Source of the DNA: Candidatus Neomarinimicrobiota bacterium
GTDB taxonomy: Bacteria > Fidelibacterota > JAANXI01
NCBI GenBank assembly: GCA_021734025.1
Contig: JAIPJS010000023.1
Span: 1 to 56,508, forward strand
DNA length: 56,508 nt
Reading direction: 5' to 3'
Part shown: in pieces, positions 36,579-45,229 of the stretch
How the letters are laid out: the number at the start of each line of letters is the position of its first letter
Numbering within the stretch: position 1 is the first letter of the stretch
Notes under the pieces: model-generated
The model's database searches: none
The model's input: the letters and a program-made list of their open reading frames with translations, nothing else
What the model was told of the DNA's origin: nothing
Program-made: the position numbers and the translations under genes

Positions 36579-38054
36579 TTAGATGTCCGGAATAGTGATG
36601 ACGAACTCACAGCCTTCAGACTCCAGGTTATGCACATCCATATTCCAACCGCACCGGCGGATACTTATTTCATAGGCGATGTAACAGCCGTAACCGGAAT
36701 TGTGAGTTCGGTCTTTCGTGGAGGTGTGCTCCAGGAAGATTTTCCTGACGCCGTCCTCATTCGTCTGGAGCAGATCGGAGCCTATTCCTTTCCCGTCGTC
36801 CCGTATATGTACAAAACCCGTCCGATCAGCCTCGCGGTATTCCGTGCTGATCCGGACGGTCACCGGGTGTTCTGTGTTATGATCCAAACTATTCTGGATC
36901 AGCGGTTCAATTATTTCCCAGATAACATACTCATTGATGTGCACGATAGGAAAATTGTCGTCCAGATCCAGTGCAAAGGAATAGAGGCTATTCTCGTGGC
37001 TGTGCCGCTGGAAAATATGCCTTACGATGAACCGGATCACCCCATTCAGGTCGGTTTGAAATGCCGGATTTCTGATAACGTGGACCGGGGGCTCATACGT
37101 CTTCATATCGTAGATGACGCGGGAGACGAAATTGGAGTACTTCATCAGGCGCTGCTTAAATTCATCCATGGGCTTCTCGGGTTCCAAAGCGCGGATCTCT
37201 TCTTTGATAAAGCCCATAATCTTTTCCGCCTTGTGGTGGGCATGGTAGATGCGTTTGGTGAACATGGCCTCTTTTTCGTGCTCGATCTCCTGCTTGAGCT
37301 GGGCTTCCCGCTGTTGGAATAACGCCTGTTGGGCCTCATCGCGCTCACGGACCGTATTCATTGTAATAAAAAACATGGCCAGTAATCCGAACAGAATGAG
37401 CACGGAGAAAATTATCCCGGTCTCATCGTACATCACGGTGATAGCTTCTGCAATTTTTGAGAAATCCGGACTGATTTCCATATACATGGCGCCGATCATT
37501 TCACCCTTGGGCACAAACGGGACGAAGACCTGGAATGTCCTGCCGTCTTTGACCATGCTGTATATCTCTTCATTCTCTGACAGCCGGGTACTGACAGAAG
37601 AATAGTTACTTATGGCAGCCGTGTGCATCACGGAAAGCTGCCGGGTAGGTATCCGGGAGTGAAAGATGAAATTGTACAGATCCTCCCCGTTGTCGACGGC
37701 ATACGTGTTTCCCGCCAGGGTGAACAGCATGCACATATCATCAACATTCTGCTGCAGTTTTTGCTGAGTCAGGATAATATCAAACGCCTGGATTACCTGT
37801 TGGACGTCTTCCGGCGTTCGCTGCTCATCGGCCAGACTCATTTCCAGCACTAATTCGAGTGAGGTGGTAGTCAAATTTGCCAGTCGCTCCGCCGCATCGA
37901 GCCGGTAGAGATCCATGGTCTTGTTGAGCATGCTGTTGATCGACGTAGAGTGCACATAATACAGGACGACCTGAAAAAGAATCAGGATGAGAAACAGCAC
38001 CAGGAGATGCCGAATCTCAAAATGGTATTTTTTCAGTCGTCCCAGCAGACTCAT
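36579..38054 (-). CDS. Membrane sensor histidine kinase
   Basis: 491 residues, ATG at 38054. Helix 1 spans about 18-34 (LLVLFLILILFQVVLYY). An extracytoplasmic sensor region spans about 35-215 (double-CACHE-like length, with IGAMYMEISPDF near its end). Helix 2 spans about 217-238, followed by a coiled coil (AQQALFQQREAQLKQEIEHE). The dimerisation part has a candidate His in RIYHAHHKAEKIMGF. The ATPase domain follows: N box IIEPLIQNSLDHN, G1 RDDGKGIGSD, then LEHTSTKD and GYGCYIAYEIS (G2, last Gly region altered). The His box is not a standard HisKA sequence. Partner of the regulator downstream, and probably senses the state of the binding protein encoded immediately upstream. Confidence 0.88.
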   Translation of the reverse strand: MSLLGRLKKYHFEIRHLLVLFLILILFQVVLYYVHSTSINSMLNKTMDLYRLDAAERLANLTTTSLELVLEMSLADEQRTPEDVQQVIQAFDIILTQQKLQQNVDDMCMLFTLAGNTYAVDNGEDLYNFIFHSRIPTRQLSVMHTAAISNYSSVSTRLSENEEIYSMVKDGRTFQVFVPFVPKGEMIGAMYMEISPDFSKIAEAITVMYDETGIIFSVLILFGLLAMFFITMNTVRERDEAQQALFQQREAQLKQEIEHEKEAMFTKRIYHAHHKAEKIMGFIKEEIRALEPEKPMDEFKQRLMKYSNFVSRVIYDMKTYEPPVHVIRNPAFQTDLNGVIRFIVRHIFQRHSHENSLYSFALDLDDNFPIVHINEYVIWEIIEPLIQNSLDHNTEHPVTVRISTEYREADRTGFVHIRDDGKGIGSDLLQTNEDGVRKIFLEHTSTKDRTHNSGYGCYIAYEISIRRCGWNMDVHNLESEGCEFVITIPDI

Positions 38055-38076
38055 AGTGCGTTCCGGATCCCTTCTA

Positions 38077-39411
38077 TTATTCCCTGACCAGTACCCGGTT
38101 GGAATGTATCATTTCCTCCGCCTTCGCCAGCGCCTGGGCCGGGTCAATTTCTCTTCTCAGAGCCCGGTTCAGGAAGTATGCCAGCACTTCGGATATTTCG
38201 GTATAATTCTCAACCTGGGGCCGGTGGACCCCTTGCTTCAATACCGACAGATAGTACTGTAATACCGGATACTCGCGGATATAATTTTCCTTCTCATAAA
38301 AGTTTTTATTCGCGGGGTAGTACAGCCCCTTATCGATCATAATTTGTTGTGATTCTTCGGACAGAAAAAACCGGATAAATTTCACTGAGGCATCCACTTT
38401 GGTCGTATGCTTGGAAATCATCAGATTCCACCCACCGAACACGCCGGCCGATGGATGATCGCCAAAATGGGGAAACGGCGCCAAGGCGAGTTCCTTCACC
38501 TTGGTGGAGTCCTGGCCGTAATCTTCCGGGGACTGATCCACACCAGGCCAACCCCGCAGAAAGGGGACATCATTGCGAATTGCATACCGATAACTTTCCT
38601 GCTCCCGGAACGCGGTCACATCCGCAGGTGTCATCTGGTATTTATAGATCAGATCTACCATATAGCGCAAACTATTGACTGCTGGCTCTGAGGTAAGATC
38701 TAATTGTCCATCCTTAAAAATTGCGCCTTCCTGGCTCGCCAGTATTTCCAGGAACTGGCACACAATCCCCTCGTACTGATCGCCTTGAAACATATACATA
38801 TACTCGGAGGGCATCATAGAACCGTGTAACCTGATGAGCTCATCCCAGGAAATCGATCCCTGGATCTTTCGTTCGAGTTCCTCACCGTTCGGTAACGCCC
38901 GAATTAAGTCCCGGCGATAGTACATCAGTCCGATATCAATATAGATGGGAATACTCACCAAATCCCCGCCGTAATAGGCCGTGGTAACGGCCTGATCCAA
39001 AATCTGCGTGCGCGCAATGTCTCCGAGATGTTCATCCAGCGGTAGTGCCCACCGGGTAAACCGTGGCACCCAGATCACGTCGACGGCAAAGACGTCGATT
39101 CGGCTGTTCTGGCTCCGGAGTGAGCGGGCGAGTAACTCCTTTCGTTCATTGGTCGTAAACCGGTCAAAAGAGAGATCAATGGGGATCACTTGAATTTGTC
39201 CGGCATATTCTTCGTTAAATAACCGAATAATATCCGCATGGGCCGGAGAAATGTTGTCGGCATAGTATAACTTTGTGATCTGCCGCGGACTTTTATTAAA
39301 ATGGCGCGACGGAATGAAATTGATAATAAGGAAAATGGCGACACCGATGATAAGAAACACAATAATCAGGCTGTAGGAGTCCAGCCGTTTTCCCGATTTC
39401 GATCGACTCAA
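38077..39411 (-). CDS. Membrane-anchored extracellular solute-binding protein (family 1)
   Basis: 444 residues from a TTG at 39411 with GAGGTGA well placed upstream; no ATG precedes the hydrophobic helix. Residues 12-31 form one membrane helix (LIIVFLIIGVAIFLIIN) without a lipobox or cleavage site, so it is probably an uncleaved anchor. The rest is a family 1 (sugar) binding protein: LYYADNISPAHADIIRLFNEE, IDVFAVDVIWVPRFT, YGGDLVSIPIYIDIGLMYYR, ASQEGAIF and GVFGGWNLMISKH. No ABC permease or ATPase gene is anywhere in the window. Located first in a three-gene operon with kinase and regulator, it most likely serves as the ligand-sensing subunit of the two-component system. Confidence 0.85.
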   Translation of the reverse strand: MSRSKSGKRLDSYSLIIVFLIIGVAIFLIINFIPSRHFNKSPRQITKLYYADNISPAHADIIRLFNEEYAGQIQVIPIDLSFDRFTTNERKELLARSLRSQNSRIDVFAVDVIWVPRFTRWALPLDEHLGDIARTQILDQAVTTAYYGGDLVSIPIYIDIGLMYYRRDLIRALPNGEELERKIQGSISWDELIRLHGSMMPSEYMYMFQGDQYEGIVCQFLEILASQEGAIFKDGQLDLTSEPAVNSLRYMVDLIYKYQMTPADVTAFREQESYRYAIRNDVPFLRGWPGVDQSPEDYGQDSTKVKELALAPFPHFGDHPSAGVFGGWNLMISKHTTKVDASVKFIRFFLSEESQQIMIDKGLYYPANKNFYEKENYIREYPVLQYYLSVLKQGVHRPQVENYTEISEVLAYFLNRALRREIDPAQALAKAEEMIHSNRVLVRE

Positions 39412-39516
39412 ACGATCACCTCAATTATCTCAAACGGGTTACGACAACCAACCGCATTTATACAGAAGCAGATATCGGTAAACAACTGTGGATGTCTGCA
39501 GCGTGATGCGAGAATG

Positions 39517-39531
39517 TTATCAAATTGATAA
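39517..39531. promoter_or_regulatory. Operator site TTATC-N5-GATAA
   Basis: A perfect inverted repeat TTATCAAATTGATAA about 106 bases upstream of the binding-protein start. A degraded second copy (TAATTGTATTGATAC) lies at 39538-39552, 21 bases centre to centre. Same motif as at 23547-23584 and 34995-35032. Confidence 0.6.
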
Positions 39532-39879
39532 GCAGGATAATTGTATTGATACTTTCCTCGGAAAGCAACCATTCTTTCTATTGTTTACTCTGTATCGTTG
39601 TTTATATCATAATTTGCAACCGCCGCCCATACATATTCCCAGGGAAGAGGTTCCGCCTATTCCACCTGCGGCATAATTTTTGAACGATTATATATTGTCA
39701 ATTCACACAGGATTGGTGAGTTGTTTTAAAATAATTGAAAATCATAAATACCTTGAAAATTGAACTGAGAAATCCTGGGCTTTACACTTTTTTCGTTTTA
39801 TCCATATTTCTAACGATAGTATCAAGTACACTTAGAACCAAATCAAAGGCGAAACAATATAGAATCTGTTGGCTTAAAG

Positions 39880-40041
39880 GGCATTTTGGAATGGGCCCTG
39901 GCAGAGAACATTTGGTGCGTACTGCCGTGTGGTACCCTGCATGGAACTAACCCGATTCTGACTCCTGAATAAATTGCCGTAGTGGTTCTCTCCCCGCACA
40001 AACGCCTCTTCTGCTCCGGCAGGAGGGGCGTTTTCTTTTTT
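39880..40041 (+). ncRNA. Putative structured small RNA ending at a terminator
   Basis: AGAGAAC (39903-39909) pairs with GTTCTCT (39985-39991) to close an 89-base domain. Inside, GTAC (39919-39922) pairs with GTAC (39932-39935). The terminator at 40002-40041 follows directly. No plus-strand protein gene leads into this terminator. The 5' end is undefined and I cannot assign a known RNA family; a 6S-like closing-stem architecture is only a resemblance. Confidence 0.3.
40002..40041 (+). terminator. Strong rho-independent terminator, plus strand
   Basis: The arms ACGCCTCTTCTGC (40002-40014) and GCAGGAGGGGCGT (40019-40031) pair over 13 positions with two G-U, a TCCG loop, and TTTTCTTTTTT immediately after. 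On the minus strand only three T follow, so it mainly serves plus-strand transcription. Confidence 0.8.
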
Positions 40042-40132
40042 AACGCTCTGGGATTCTATTTGTCCCAGGCGAGAACGCGGGAACCCAAATGGTGAAAATT
40101 AAAGCAATGTAGTACGACGAGGTGATTGGAAA

Positions 40133-43100
40133 TTACTTTAGCAGGAGACACTTCACCACCTGCGTATTGTCCGGCGATTCAAGATGTATGAAATAGAGTC
40201 CGGAACTTTCAGCGGAGGCATCCCATCTAGCGGTGTATCTCCCGGCATCTCTAATCCCCTGGTCCAAAATTTCCACGACTTCTCCGCGGATGTTATAAAC
40301 GGCTAACCTTATCTGCGAATCGCTGGGAATGTCATATGGAATGGTGGTGGTATTGTTAAACGGATTGGGATAATTCTGCCGTAGCGCAAACGTACCGGGC
40401 ATTGTCCGGTTTTGCTCTATTTTAACGGGTTGATATGCGGAATTTCGGGCCCCGGGTGTTCCGTATTCATTGGAACTCCTCCAGCTGTCCGGCAGTCCGT
40501 TATCGAGCGATGGATTGATGAGCTCCAGTGTCGGACCGTTGCCGTCGGCATCCGGTGGCCAGGGCAATTTGTCATCGTACGTGAGCGAATCAATTAACGT
40601 ACCGGACGCATTAAATAACCGTATCAGCTCACCACCGCCGGAGAGGCCGAAATCGAACTCACCGATAACCGGAGACGTCTCGGGATTGTGCGCACGGAAT
40701 GCCACGGAATCCTCGCAGAGCACCAGATAGCCATTCCCGGAAATGATGGTATTCTCAGGAAGTATAAACTGATGAATATCCTCTTCATCCGTAAAATTCC
40801 ATCCGGCCAGATTGATAGCTACCTCTCCCTGGTTATACAACTCAATCCAGTCTTCCGTATTATGCCCATCGCTGGAATTATAATTAATCTCATTAATTAT
40901 TACGTCTTCATCCGTGGTTTCGGCCGTAAAAACTGCCGTAATATCCATATTGGCTTCCGGGCGCACGACGACAGTTTCCGATGTCCATTCCGGATGATTT
41001 GCCCATTCCAGAAACCGGTATCCGGCCTTCGGGACAGCGGTAATTTTCACTGGCACACTTTTAAAATACAGCCCACGCCAGGGATAAGTGCTGCACGTCA
41101 CCGAATTTATCCGCACCTGCCCGCTTTCCGGCGCCCCGACATCCGCGTTGATAAACAACGTCCCCGCAAGGCCGAATTTCTGAGAAATGTGACTCCGCAC
41201 ATACGTGGCGCGATGCCGCGCGAATACCCGCAATACGGCAACGTTCTCATACCATTCATCACTGGAACCCCAATATATCCGGCTGCCGTAGGGCGTCCAC
41301 CAGGGCGAGTCCTTCCATTGATTATAATGCCGGGGAATTTCGGCCTGGATCCCGTTCTGCATCAAATTGATCTGATTGAGCACCGCATCCGGCTGAAACA
41401 CCGTATTCAGCAGATCGGCAAACCGATTGATGAATTGTATTTTGAATTCGGTATTTTCCAGTAAAGATCGCAGCAGAAAGGTGGACCAGGGCGGATTTGG
41501 CCAATCTTCCTTGACATCGGGATCGGTCGCAAATGCCAGGGTATTGAATTCGTAATTATCTCTGCTATTATTTTGCCCCCAGCCATTATATAGTCCGAAT
41601 CCAAAATCGGTATCGTAAAGCAGCCAGCGCCATTTGCCGGAGGATTTTTGTGGTCGCCAGAACTTAATATTATTCCCCGGCCAATCCCGGTTATCGAAAT
41701 AAATCTCCGAAATCTGGTAATCGATATAATTGCTGATATCCATCTGACTCCGGATATGGGCATAATCGGCAGAGCCCCGAACCCCGTTAGCGGAAATGTA
41801 ATCCAGCATCGCATTATAGTGATCCGAACTGCCCTCCACGACCATCCCATTGGCTTCCAGAATATCCACCTCATCGGGATCTACATTGTAATGACTGGCC
41901 AGGTAATCCTCGTTCAGCTTCTCCCGGATATTGTGAATCCCCCAATATTCTCCGTTCAGATACACCACACTTGGCCGGTAAGCCTGTCCGTCGATATCCT
42001 GGTCGCACACCAGCCTTTGCATCAGGGCGTCGCGGAACATGGTATATTCCCAGTCATTGGCGGAGCTGCGCAAGATAAACGACGAATAGGTTTCGATATC
42101 CAAATCGGGAAACAGAGAATATTCAAGTTCACTGGTCCCGTATTCGCCCCGGAAAAAAATGGAAAGGGATTTTTGCGCCCGCTCCCGGCTCCAACCGCCG
42201 TGAATCTTGACGCCGGCACCGGCGGTGAATCCCAGGGAACCGTCCGGCTCGTATAATTCAACATGGGCCGATTTCTCCCAGTCCTCCCAGAAATTGGCGC
42301 CCAGCCACGGTTGCCTTTTTTCGTACTCATCGCCAAGGACATAGATACCGTTGTCATTATCCCATAGATTTTCCGGCGCCGTAGCGATAGAAATGATCGA
42401 CAGGGTGCTTGAGACGTCCAACAGATACGTATGAGTCACGACCTTCCCCGGCAATTTCCCGCTTTCGTACATCCGCGCCCGAATGACCGTGGTCGCATCA
42501 ATGGTAATCGGTGCAGAATATTCTGAGGATTCCGGATCCGGCACGGCGCCATCTGTGGTATAATAAATTTGCCCGCCGGAACCATTGCTGGAAAGGACGA
42601 GACTGACCGGGGCATCATAATGACCGCCCGGCTTCGAAAAAATCGGCGCATCGGAGATACCGGAGATGCCATCGTCCTGATTACTTGTCCCCGGTGAGGG
42701 CGTCGGATAATATAACCAGGCGTCCGTTCCATCCGGATACCGCCCTTTTGAGACATCGGCCGGCAAGCTATCCGGCGAAAATTCATCGACGATCGCTCCT
42801 TCCGGTGACACGAGATAAAGCGGCTCTCCGCCGGCGTTTATTTTAAAATTCGTGTGGGGGTTCCCGCTTTCCATAGACAGATGCTCCGAAAGCGAAGTTT
42901 CGTGGGAAGGCGGTACAGCATAACCGAGACTTAAAAACGGGATCAGCGACATATCCGACGAGGAGGCGGACACATTTTGCCCCTGAATTGCCAGGACGTT
43001 AGTGCCGGATTTGAGATGCGATGCAATGTCTGCTATCGGGAATGCTGCCGGCGCTCCTCCCCCGTACATTTCCGCCTCCCGTGGAGCATCGGCGCCCTGG

Positions 43101-43753
43101 TTGTATGGAACTGGTACCCCTTCAGTGCCAACGTTCGCCCGGGCGATCTCTACACCATTCAGATAAGCTACGAATCCATCATCGTAATCTATGTGAAGAA
43201 TTACGGAATCCAGGTTGCCGGGTTCCCTGATCTCAAACGATTTTCGGATATAAACCGACGTCGTGGAGGATAAAGTTGTCGCGTCATCCCCATCACCATA
43301 GCCAAATCCGCTGGGACCGGTCTTCCAGCCAGTAAAGTCGAAATCATTGGCTATCCAGTCTGACGGCGGTTCCGAATCACCCAGCCGATACTGCCAGTTA
43401 TCACCCCAGTCGACAACCGTATCCCAGGAGTAGGATTTCTTCCTGTCCTTGCCGGAGGCGAAAATTACGAGGTGCTCTCCAGCGGCGATTGTCATCCCTG
43501 GAAACCTCCACCGGGTCAGATCATCCGGATCGTCCGAGAGCGAAAAATCCGTGAGATTCACTGCGGCATCGCCGGAGTTAAACAGTTCGATCCAATCGCC
43601 GTAATCGCCGTCCTCATCGGCCAGCGTGATGGAATTGGATGCCATGACCTCGTTGATGACAATCTGCTGGGCAAACAAATCGCTGGGAACGCTAAAGACC
43701 AGGAGCCCCGCCAATACCACCAAACCAACGGGGATATACTTTTCAGGGTTCAT
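40133..43753 (-). CDS. CotH-type kinase-fold protein with lamin-tail domains and T9SS tail
   Basis: 1206 residues, ATG at 43753. Signal peptide to about residue 28. Domain order: lamin-tail domain about 29-115 (IVINEVMASNSITLADEDGD), a beta-sandwich about 120-280, a chitobiase C-terminal-like Ig domain about 365-445 (GGQIYYTTDGAVPDPESSEY), and a CotH domain about 455-800. CotH motifs are GVKIHGGWSRERAQKSLSIF, LRSSANDWEYTMFRDALMQR, YLNGEYWGIHNIREKL and a DFG-like metal site LLYDTDFGFGL. A second lamin-tail domain spans about 985-1085 (DVIINEINYNSSDG) and a T9SS tail (LRQNYPNPFNNTTT) ends the protein. CotH proteins are atypical kinases that phosphorylate secreted proteins. Start overlaps the DUF4956 stop by four bases (ATGA), so translationally coupled. 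Confidence 0.88.
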   Translation of the reverse strand: MNPEKYIPVGLVVLAGLLVFSVPSDLFAQQIVINEVMASNSITLADEDGDYGDWIELFNSGDAAVNLTDFSLSDDPDDLTRWRFPGMTIAAGEHLVIFASGKDRKKSYSWDTVVDWGDNWQYRLGDSEPPSDWIANDFDFTGWKTGPSGFGYGDGDDATTLSSTTSVYIRKSFEIREPGNLDSVILHIDYDDGFVAYLNGVEIARANVGTEGVPVPYNQGADAPREAEMYGGGAPAAFPIADIASHLKSGTNVLAIQGQNVSASSSDMSLIPFLSLGYAVPPSHETSLSEHLSMESGNPHTNFKINAGGEPLYLVSPEGAIVDEFSPDSLPADVSKGRYPDGTDAWLYYPTPSPGTSNQDDGISGISDAPIFSKPGGHYDAPVSLVLSSNGSGGQIYYTTDGAVPDPESSEYSAPITIDATTVIRARMYESGKLPGKVVTHTYLLDVSSTLSIISIATAPENLWDNDNGIYVLGDEYEKRQPWLGANFWEDWEKSAHVELYEPDGSLGFTAGAGVKIHGGWSRERAQKSLSIFFRGEYGTSELEYSLFPDLDIETYSSFILRSSANDWEYTMFRDALMQRLVCDQDIDGQAYRPSVVYLNGEYWGIHNIREKLNEDYLASHYNVDPDEVDILEANGMVVEGSSDHYNAMLDYISANGVRGSADYAHIRSQMDISNYIDYQISEIYFDNRDWPGNNIKFWRPQKSSGKWRWLLYDTDFGFGLYNGWGQNNSRDNYEFNTLAFATDPDVKEDWPNPPWSTFLLRSLLENTEFKIQFINRFADLLNTVFQPDAVLNQINLMQNGIQAEIPRHYNQWKDSPWWTPYGSRIYWGSSDEWYENVAVLRVFARHRATYVRSHISQKFGLAGTLFINADVGAPESGQVRINSVTCSTYPWRGLYFKSVPVKITAVPKAGYRFLEWANHPEWTSETVVVRPEANMDITAVFTAETTDEDVIINEINYNSSDGHNTEDWIELYNQGEVAINLAGWNFTDEEDIHQFILPENTIISGNGYLVLCEDSVAFRAHNPETSPVIGEFDFGLSGGGELIRLFNASGTLIDSLTYDDKLPWPPDADGNGPTLELINPSLDNGLPDSWRSSNEYGTPGARNSAYQPVKIEQNRTMPGTFALRQNYPNPFNNTTTIPYDIPSDSQIRLAVYNIRGEVVEILDQGIRDAGRYTARWDASAESSGLYFIHLESPDNTQVVKCLLLK

Positions 43754-44364
43754 TTGATCGGCTCTTCGTCGAAAAAGAAACGGATATCGGTAACCTGCGG
43801 TAATTGATCCAGCCTCCGGATGAGTTCAGCGCTCTCCTCCTTGTTTCTCAGGGTGACATAGAACGAGAGTTCATACCGATGCTCCCCGATGGACTGCATG
43901 TTGACTAGCCGGTGCTTTTTACAGTGCGTTTGAAGGACATCCAGGTAGGCGGACATCTCATCCGTATCATCATACAGGAATTGGATAAGAAATTCCCGCT
44001 TTTTGGGTGCGGCGTAATTCGTCTTGGCCAGAGTGAGCAGGACGACTCCGATGAACAGGGTCCCGATAAATGCGACAATCCGAAATCCGACTCCGGCAGC
44101 CATCCCGGTGGCCAACGCAAAAAAGATGAATACGATATCCTGGGTATCCTTCACCGCGGTCCGGAACCGGATAATGGACATGGCGCCAACCAGCCCGAAC
44201 GCCCGCGCCAGGTTATTCCCGATAACCATAATGACCAGCGCCGTAATCATGGCAAGCAGGACACTGGACTGGACAAAGGTGGCGGAGTAGTTCGGTCCCT
44301 GATAGCTCAGCCTATACACAACGGACACCAGCAGCCCACAAATTAGTGCCACAAAGAGGTTCAT
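43750..44364 (-). CDS. DUF4956 membrane protein
   Basis: 204 residues from the ATG at 44364, preceded by GGAGGAGG at ideal distance; an in-frame TTG at 44385 is less likely. Four hydrophobic helices fill the first 120 residues, with the family signature GNNLARAFGLVGAMSIIRFRTAVKD then TQDIVFIFFALATGMAAG. The C-terminal 80 residues form a soluble alpha/beta domain (REFLIQFLYDDTDEMSAYLD). The family recurs beside VTC-domain and CotH genes in many bacteria (from memory). The biochemical role is not established; a membrane partner of the VTC enzyme is a reasonable inference. Confidence 0.88.
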   Translation of the reverse strand: MNLFVALICGLLVSVVYRLSYQGPNYSATFVQSSVLLAMITALVIMVIGNNLARAFGLVGAMSIIRFRTAVKDTQDIVFIFFALATGMAAGVGFRIVAFIGTLFIGVVLLTLAKTNYAAPKKREFLIQFLYDDTDEMSAYLDVLQTHCKKHRLVNMQSIGEHRYELSFYVTLRNKEESAELIRRLDQLPQVTDIRFFFDEEPIK

Positions 44365-44423
44365 CAGGACCTCCTCCAGGCTCAATGACGGGAGAAATAC
44401 GTTCTGTATGCCGCTTAACGGGT

Positions 44424-45221
44424 CTATAGCTGGGGCTCCTTTCGGCTTGTTTTACGGAGTTTGTTGTCGCGCAGGTGAACGCCGTTGGTGTGAATTCGTT
44501 TTCCCAGCCGGCGGTGACTATTGATACAGATAGTATATTTGGAGAGCGCCTCGTGGGTAATATCCAATTCGGCAATCAGATAACGTAGCCAGGTGGGATA
44601 CCGGGTGAATGTTTTGACCTCCATAATAAAATGCCCTTTAAGGGCTTTGACCGTGCCCGACTCGTCTCCCATCGAAGTGATATCCGTATCCAGCGAGCTC
44701 CGGAGAACCTTGTCAAAGGTAATTCGCAGATTCCGATCGAATTTATAGACAAACGCCTCCCGGTCGTATATCACCTTGATGGCCGGGCGCAGATCCCGTC
44801 TGGTATAGTAATACAAAAAAGGCATCGCCTGCCCGGCGGGATCCTGCACACCGTTATTCGTGTAGACATACGCCTCTATATCACCAGTGTTCAGCAGCGG
44901 CTTCAGATTGGCCCGTAACACCGGCGCTCTGTTCTTGCTGATGACGTTCACGTCCTTCCGCTTGATTTCCAGGAAAGTCAGCGAATCATCCCGGACGGCA
45001 TCGTACCCCCGAATCCGGAATTTTTTCCTCACCTTAATTCCGGACAGCTTATTGTAATACGCATCCAGGCTCATGGTATCGAAGTAGATACTCTTGACCG
45101 TATACTGGTCATCTCCCGTGCGTTTGGCGTACGGATCGATCTTAACGTACGGACGAATATATTCCCGGATTTCGTCCAGGCGGTTTTCCGGAATTAAATA
45201 TTTATACTCGAGACGTCCCAT
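44424..45221 (-). CDS. VTC-domain protein (polyphosphate polymerase-like)
   Basis: 265 residues, ATG at 45221. A single VTC tunnel-fold domain: RLEYKYLIPENRLDEIREYI, QYTVKSIYFDTMSLDAYYNK, KVRKKFRIRGYD, LTFLEIKRKDVNVISKNRAP, RPAIKVIYDREAF and HFIMEVKTFTRYPTWLRYLI. The basic and acidic residues (E-K-Y, R-R-Y, E-K-R, E-K) line the tunnel in yeast Vtc4, which makes polyphosphate from ATP. No SPX domain or membrane helix, so it would be cytosolic. Eight bases after the HlyD gene and just before DUF4956. Whether it makes polyphosphate or another polyanion linked to the exported CotH protein is unknown. Confidence 0.88.
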   Translation of the reverse strand: MGRLEYKYLIPENRLDEIREYIRPYVKIDPYAKRTGDDQYTVKSIYFDTMSLDAYYNKLSGIKVRKKFRIRGYDAVRDDSLTFLEIKRKDVNVISKNRAPVLRANLKPLLNTGDIEAYVYTNNGVQDPAGQAMPFLYYYTRRDLRPAIKVIYDREAFVYKFDRNLRITFDKVLRSSLDTDITSMGDESGTVKALKGHFIMEVKTFTRYPTWLRYLIAELDITHEALSKYTICINSHRRLGKRIHTNGVHLRDNKLRKTSRKEPQL

Positions 45222-45229
45222 TTACGCTT

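Larger units (their letters stand above)
39532..40132. other. Intergenic region with a possible plus-strand small RNA
   Basis: 601 bases between the binding-protein promoter and the CotH gene stop. The left part is AT-rich and featureless. From about 39880 the composition rises and a structured segment ending in a strong terminator appears (next entries). A 71-codon plus-strand frame at 39735-39950 has no ribosome site and no recognisable domain; I do not call it a gene. Confidence 0.5.

Noticed and set aside
39735-39950. 71-codon plus-strand frame as a small membrane protein
   Set aside because: A hydrophobic start, but no ribosome site, and its 3' half falls in the structured segment that looks like RNA.
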